DNA of 64,000 bases from Planctomycetaceae bacterium (lineage in GTDB: Bacteria > Planctomycetota > Planctomycetia > Planctomycetales > Planctomycetaceae). Within the stretch, counting starts at the first letter, position 1; each line of letters starts with the position of its first letter. Below the pieces are notes generated by a model. The model did no database searches and was not told where the DNA came from. It saw nothing but the letters and a program-made list of their open reading frames with translations. The translations under genes and the position numbers were made by a program. The stretch covers positions 47,801-111,800 of the forward strand of contig JAKFVC010000077.1 of the NCBI GenBank assembly GCA_021732415.1, in the 5' to 3' direction. This document shows positions 60,170 through 64,000 of the stretch, one piece after another.

Positions 60170-61519
60170 CTAACGAAACGCCGTTCCCGTGCTGATTCCC
60201 GAACTTACAAAGTTATTGGTTCGGGGCTCGGGACTCGCTGGCGTCACCGTTTGCGCCGCGTGCAGAGCATCAGGCGCCAGGCTGTGATGCAGTGGCGGTC
60301 GGAAAACGACCATCAACAACAGCGGCAGATACCACAGCACGTAGACGCTACCTTGTTGCGGATACCACAACTGGGTCGCAATCACGATGGCCGCCGAACT
60401 GGCCATCAGATTGGCGAGATCTTTGTAGCGCGGCCAGACTGACATGCCCACCACCATCGCCAGGAAGCTGACGAACGCGGGAATGCGATAGGCGGCGGGG
60501 AAAATGCTCCAGAATCCGGTCGGTTCTGTATCGTTAAATCGGAGCTTGGTCCAGTTGAAGAAACCGAAGTCTGATTCGGGCAAGACACCCACCGGCCCCG
60601 CCAGCAGCCACAATCCGGCGATCATGACCAGCGTCATCCCACCCACCGCTAGAGAAAACTTCAGCCAGCCTCGTCTCCCATAAAATGCGGCCCACAGCGG
60701 CAACAGAAAGATGGGAAAGAACAGCGTACCACTCGCCAGACCGAGCAAAGCCCCAGCGACCACAACCCGTTTATAGGCCACAAACGCCCAGACGATCATC
60801 GCCGACGGCAACACATGATTGACGCGTCCGACTTCATAAGCCGTGCAGGGGAGCAACAGGTACAGCGTCGCCATCGCGAGCCCCAGATGCAGGTCCCCCA
60901 TGTGATAATATCCGACGCAAATCAAGCCGCCGACCACAGCGAGGTGGGCCAGAATCGCCATACCGCGCGCGACGTACAGGGCCGTTTCATTCGGCGTGGC
61001 AGTGGGACGTTCGGCCGCGGGAGTAGCGGCAATCGCGGCGTAAATCAGCCGGGCGCCAGGGCCCGCTTCGTTCGCTCCCCCTTCGGCAGTCCCCTCGGAG
61101 CTGGGGCCCGCTTCGACGCCTTTCACCAGATGCTGAGCTCGCTGGACCTCCCGCACCTCATTGACCGGGGGAGATTCTGTCAGCACCTTGGTCCCCAGGA
61201 AGGCCATCGCCGATAGACAAAGAAAGGCCAAGCCCGCGGGATTCATGTTCTGCGGCAACTTGGGACGCCGGGTGAAATAGGCGTCAAAGCCGACTCGCCC
61301 CAGCAGTCCGAAGGTGACCGCCAGCAGGCAGAACGCACCATCAGCGGGCGACTCCTGCACGTATAACAGAGCCGGGGCGATGCCGAGCATCAGGATCAGG
61401 TCCAGATTGCGCAGCGACCAAACCCGGCCGAACCTGAAGTACACCGCCAGGATCAACACGAACGAAAGGTGAAACCAGGTCGCTTCATTGACCTGATAGC
61501 CATGTAATACGTAATTCAT
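60170..61519 (-). CDS. Polytopic membrane protein, GT87-like/DUF2029-type glycosyltransferase candidate
   Basis: 449 residues from ATG 61519 (GAGG upstream; TTG 61534 possible). About ten hydrophobic helices, e.g. ATWFHLSFVLILAVYFRFGRV, FCLLAVTFGLLGRVGF, LAHLAVVGGLICVGYYHMG, HLGLAMATLYLLLPCTAYEVGRVNHVLPSAMIVWAFVAY, TLFFPIFLLPLWAAFYGRRG and FVSFLAMVVGMSVWP. A 60-residue hydrophilic loop (120-180) is Pro/Gly/Ala-rich. The YEVGRVNHVLPSAMIVWAF region followed by FFPIFLLPLW recalls GT-C mannosyltransferases such as DUF2029 proteins, but I see no decisive catalytic motif. Confidence 0.6.
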   Translation of the reverse strand: MNYVLHGYQVNEATWFHLSFVLILAVYFRFGRVWSLRNLDLILMLGIAPALLYVQESPADGAFCLLAVTFGLLGRVGFDAYFTRRPKLPQNMNPAGLAFLCLSAMAFLGTKVLTESPPVNEVREVQRAQHLVKGVEAGPSSEGTAEGGANEAGPGARLIYAAIAATPAAERPTATPNETALYVARGMAILAHLAVVGGLICVGYYHMGDLHLGLAMATLYLLLPCTAYEVGRVNHVLPSAMIVWAFVAYKRVVVAGALLGLASGTLFFPIFLLPLWAAFYGRRGWLKFSLAVGGMTLVMIAGLWLLAGPVGVLPESDFGFFNWTKLRFNDTEPTGFWSIFPAAYRIPAFVSFLAMVVGMSVWPRYKDLANLMASSAAIVIATQLWYPQQGSVYVLWYLPLLLMVVFRPPLHHSLAPDALHAAQTVTPASPEPRTNNFVSSGISTGTAFR

Positions 61520-61910
61520 GATGTCCAACCTCAAGGCTGGGCTGGGCCGAAGCCAGCCAAGCCGCCGAAGTCTGAACCCAATCAGATCTCAGTTCCAGAA
61601 CACTTCGACAATTTCAGGCACCGTCAGTCGACAGGGACTTCGCGGGACTGAATTCAAATTCCAAGATACGAGCAGTTTTCTGCTCATCCAAGCAAAAACG
61701 GGGGCAACTCCAGGATTTCCAGAGTCACCTCCCCAGATTCCGCTATCGTCGTCAAGTACCGCTGAGTTTTCGCGGACGCCGCAGCTTGTGTGTCCGCTAC
61801 GATTTGATATCTGCCCAAAAAAGGCAGACCGCGACAATCACAACCGCCCATTTTGCCGAATCGCTTTGACAAACTCAACAGTTGTGAAGTGTATCGGATT
61901 TTTGGTCCCT
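61520..61910. other. Intergenic, no gene supported
   Basis: Short frames on both strands lack ribosome-binding sites and similarity. Presumably holds the promoter of the membrane-protein gene (minus). Confidence 0.35.
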
Positions 61911-61995
61911 TCTAGTCCCTTCCGTCCTTTGGGTCCCTTTCAGTCGCTGATTTCCAACAAGAGGAAAGGGACAAAAAGGACGGAAAGGACGGAAG
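61911..61995. repeat. Inverted repeat with reiterated TCCCTT/AAAGGAC words
   Basis: TCTAGTCCCTTCCGTCCTTT (61911-) faces AAAGGGACAAAAAGGACGGA (61963-) and AAGGACGGAAG. It lies just behind the stop of the gene at 62006, so it could act as its 3' hairpin. Confidence 0.65.
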
Positions 61996-62005
61996 TTACA
62001 GCCCG

Positions 62006-62722
62006 CTAAGATCCTGCTTGATGTTCGTTGAGTTGATCCAGCAGGGATTTGGCCCCCTCTTCGGACGGGTCGAATTTCAACAGTTGTTGCAGAACTTCAC
62101 GCGCCTGCTGAGGCTCTTTCCGCGAGATCAGACAGCGGGCCAGACCTCTTCCGGCCGCATAGAAATGGGGGTTGTAGCCCTCCTGGCAGGGTAACTGGCC
62201 GCGAAAATTCAACGGCAGGATGTCGAGACCATTCTCATAGGCGAACGCAAAATGCCCCTTGGCGAGGGCGATGTCCTCGTCTTCGAGAGCCAGTTCGGCC
62301 AATTGGATGTAGGCTTCCAGAAATCCACGGCAATCGGCCACGAGGTACAGCAGTTCGTCGCGCGCGATTTCAAACTCGCCATTGGCGCGGATTTCCAGAA
62401 CTTCCGCCAAATCCAGATCGCGATCCAAGGCACATTCCGGGGCCTGAAAGGCGTACCGATTGCCGCCGAGTGACTTCAGTTCCAAGGCTCCGGGAGGCAG
62501 TTTTTTGGGTTTCGACTGCGGAGCATTCGCCTGCGGTCCACGCTGTGGCCTGGAGTTGGGTTTCCCGCCCTTAGCTCCGGCATTTCGATTCGGCTTGGGG
62601 TTTTGCGACTTGTTGGCGGGTGGCTTACCGCCCGACCAAGCCCCGCCCGGTGCCGGTTTTTTGGGGGATTGATTGGATTTTGACGAACTTTCATCCTTCA
62701 AGCGAGCACCTGTATCTCTCAA
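62006..62722 (-). CDS. TPR-like protein with low-complexity basic N terminus
   Basis: 238 residues if started at TTG 62722; TTG 62701 is an alternative and no ATG is available near the domain. Residues about 8-75 are rich in Pro, Lys, Gly and Asn (GGKPPANKSQNPKPNRNAGAK), likely disordered. From about 105 the sequence is helical and repeat-like: FEIARDELLYLVADCRGFLEAYIQLAELALEDEDIALAKGHFAFAYENGL ... ARCLISRKEPQQAREVLQQLLKFDPSEEGAKSLLDQL, matching TPR helices. A scaffold or adaptor role is possible. Partner unknown. Confidence 0.68.
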   Translation of the reverse strand: MRDTGARLKDESSSKSNQSPKKPAPGGAWSGGKPPANKSQNPKPNRNAGAKGGKPNSRPQRGPQANAPQSKPKKLPPGALELKSLGGNRYAFQAPECALDRDLDLAEVLEIRANGEFEIARDELLYLVADCRGFLEAYIQLAELALEDEDIALAKGHFAFAYENGLDILPLNFRGQLPCQEGYNPHFYAAGRGLARCLISRKEPQQAREVLQQLLKFDPSEEGAKSLLDQLNEHQAGS

Positions 62723-62826
62723 GCGACTGAATTCGGAGTTTTCTTTCCCGGAACGAACATCTTAAACAAACCGGGCGCGAGAAATACTCTAAAAGGAGAG
62801 ATTCGTTCTGTCGGAGTGTCAAATTG

Positions 62827-62894
62827 GCGGTCCCGGCGTTCGCCAGAGCACGAGTTCGGTGCAAAACGGCCCACGTTCTGGCGGACGTGGCGGC
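62827..62894. repeat. Decayed REP pair, GTAGCCACGCTCG family
   Basis: GCGGTCCCGGCGTTCGCCAG and GTTCTGGCGGACGTGGCGGC face each other around about 30 bases and match the 7913-7978 copy with several changes. Indicates an old insertion. Confidence 0.6.
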
Positions 62895-63124
62895 ATGATT
62901 TCTTAGCAAAATCTTCCACAAGACCGCCACAGTTGATCTGTTCGGAGCAAATTATTGTTGTTTCGAGCAGACATTCCGTCGTTCGCAATGGTAAACTCTC
63001 GTTCCAGGCTGGTAGGTTACAGGCGACTATCTGAATCCCGCCCAAATACAATCAAGCTGCCATTAAAAAACACCCAGCCTACGAGACTTAACTCCGCCAC
63101 ACATTGGATTTGCAGGTATTCCCC
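62895..63124. other. Divergent intergenic, nothing recognised
   Basis: Region upstream of the secretin-like gene. No promoter chosen with confidence. Confidence 0.3.
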
Positions 63125-64000
63125 ATGCGACGAAGTGGCTCCATTCTCGCCGTCTGTTGTCTCGTGTGGTTACTCCACGGTGATCCTGCCGATCTCTTCG
63201 CGATGCAGCGCAAAGGCATCAGAGTGCCTGGCGGCGCGCCGATGGTGGTAGAAAGTGCTGCGGAAGAATCGCCGGCCGGTCCTGCCAATGGGGCGCCGGG
63301 AAAAGGACCGGGTGGAGGTCCATCGGCGAACGGGCAACCCATGCCAAATGGGGGCGCAACGCCGCCTGGGGGAACTCCGGCGGCCGAACCTGCCACCAAA
63401 CCTCTCGCGCGCGACAGCAAACCGAAGCTGCCCCCCAATCCCGCCGAATTGAAAGTTCGCCCCGATGTGAACGGCAAGGTCCGTTTCAATTTTCAGGGTC
63501 AGCCGTGGCTCGACGTTCTGGAATGGCTGGCGCTGATTTCGAACCTCAGTCTCGACTGGCAGGAGATGCCCGGTGATCACCTCAACCTGGCAACCCAGCG
63601 ATCCTACACAGTGGTCGAAGCCCGCGATCTCATCAACCGCCATCTGCTCGACCGCGGTTATACGATGCTCCGTAACGGGGAAGTTCTGACTGTCGCCAAT
63701 ATCAAAAAGCTCGATCCGGGAATGGTTCCGCGTGTCCGTCCAGAGGAACTCAAGGGACGCGAGCCGCATGAATTTGTCAAAGTGTCGTTTGCTCTCGATT
63801 GGATGATTGCCGAGCAAGCTGTCGAAGAACTGAAGCCAATGCTCAGCCAGAACGGCAAGCTCACCGCGCTGCGAACGACGAACCGCGTCGAAGCGATGGA
63901 CTCCGTGACCAACCTGCGGGAGATTTTCGAAGTTCTCAACGACGAGCAATCGCGTGACGGACAAGAGCAGTTGGTGAAAGAATTCCAATTGAAGCACGTC
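63125..64000 (+). CDS. Secretin-like (PulD/GspD N-domain) secreted protein, 3' end outside the window
   Basis: 292 codons from ATG 63125 run open to the right edge. A signal-like N terminus (SILAVCCLVWLLHGDPADLFA) is followed by a Gly/Pro/Asn-rich linker (about 50-100). Two N-domain-like modules then appear: VRFNFQGQPWLDVLEWLALISNLSLDWQEMPGDHLNLATQRSYTVVEARDLINRHLLDRGYTMLRNGEVLTV (N0/secretin-like), and FVKVSFALDWMIAEQAVEELKPMLSQNGKLTALRTTNRVEAMDSVTNLREIFEVLN (N1-type). Planctomycetes encode several long secretin-related proteins of this kind. Whether it has a pore domain cannot be seen here. Confidence 0.75.
   Translation, partial: MRRSGSILAVCCLVWLLHGDPADLFAMQRKGIRVPGGAPMVVESAAEESPAGPANGAPGKGPGGGPSANGQPMPNGGATPPGGTPAAEPATKPLARDSKPKLPPNPAELKVRPDVNGKVRFNFQGQPWLDVLEWLALISNLSLDWQEMPGDHLNLATQRSYTVVEARDLINRHLLDRGYTMLRNGEVLTVANIKKLDPGMVPRVRPEELKGREPHEFVKVSFALDWMIAEQAVEELKPMLSQNGKLTALRTTNRVEAMDSVTNLREIFEVLNDEQSRDGQEQLVKEFQLKHV

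Overview
The window reads as a chromosomal segment of a member of the Planctomycetota, most likely order Planctomycetales. Grounds: several gene families typical of that phylum occur together. These are three DUF1501 proteins with Tat-type leaders, two DUF1559 prepilin-like proteins ending in an H-x9-DG motif, a DUF1080 protein, a PQQ-type dehydrogenase fused to a propeller domain, and Gfo/Idh and GH43-like secreted proteins. Gene density is low, and intergenic spaces are filled with nested palindromes. I saw no rRNA, tRNA, prophage or CRISPR array.

Layout. 1-1.5 kb: end of an unknown gene, a composite palindromic repeat, and a class I cyclic-di-GMP riboswitch (about 735-815) upstream of a type IV pilin-like gene. 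1.9-5.8 kb: a sugar dehydrogenase-like protein, then a tight phzF-like/GNAT/RidA operon with two ATGA overlaps. 5.8-10.2 kb (minus): a type II fatty-acid-synthase-like operon (dehydratase, fabG, ACP, second dehydratase, fabF). 10.6-18 kb (minus): hydrolase, oxidoreductase, DoxX-like, ApbE, then a permease-eutC pair without eutB. 18.3-21.3 kb: a 48-residue lipoprotein gene below a DUF1501 gene, and two Hsp20 genes under a very good sigma-54 promoter. 23.6-26.5 kb: rpsB-tsf-pyrH. 26.5-31.8 kb: RsbU-like phosphatase, DUF1559, redoxin, 2Fe-2S ferredoxin. 32-41.4 kb: leuS, a polyprenyl synthase, moaC, and a thioredoxin/PDZ gene with an in-frame UGA. 41.6-52.8 kb: GH43-like, pdxJ, DUF1501, a TolB-like propeller carrying an inserted repeat, PilZ, a REP-associated tyrosine transposase, a prolyl oligopeptidase-DUF885 fusion, and DUF1080. 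52.8-64 kb: DUF1501, DUF1559, nrdR, rpmA, corA, membrane proteins and the start of a secretin-like gene.

Two observations stand out. First, the gene at 40142-41419 is interrupted by an in-frame UGA exactly in a redox motif (C-V-R-UGA-P-D-C). It is followed by a hairpin that fits the bacterial SECIS rules, so I read it as one selenoprotein gene with a signal peptide, a heme-c motif and two PDZ domains. Second, the dispersed palindromes (more than 20 elements, at least nine families) look like REP/BIME elements with GTAG, GTGG or GGAG heads. One family is found as an inverted pair flanking the RAYT transposase gene. Some REP heads supply the TAG stop codon of neighbouring genes, and one REP lies in frame inside a signal-peptide region.

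All calls come from reading the sequence and from memory of the families. No alignment, structure prediction or database search was run.
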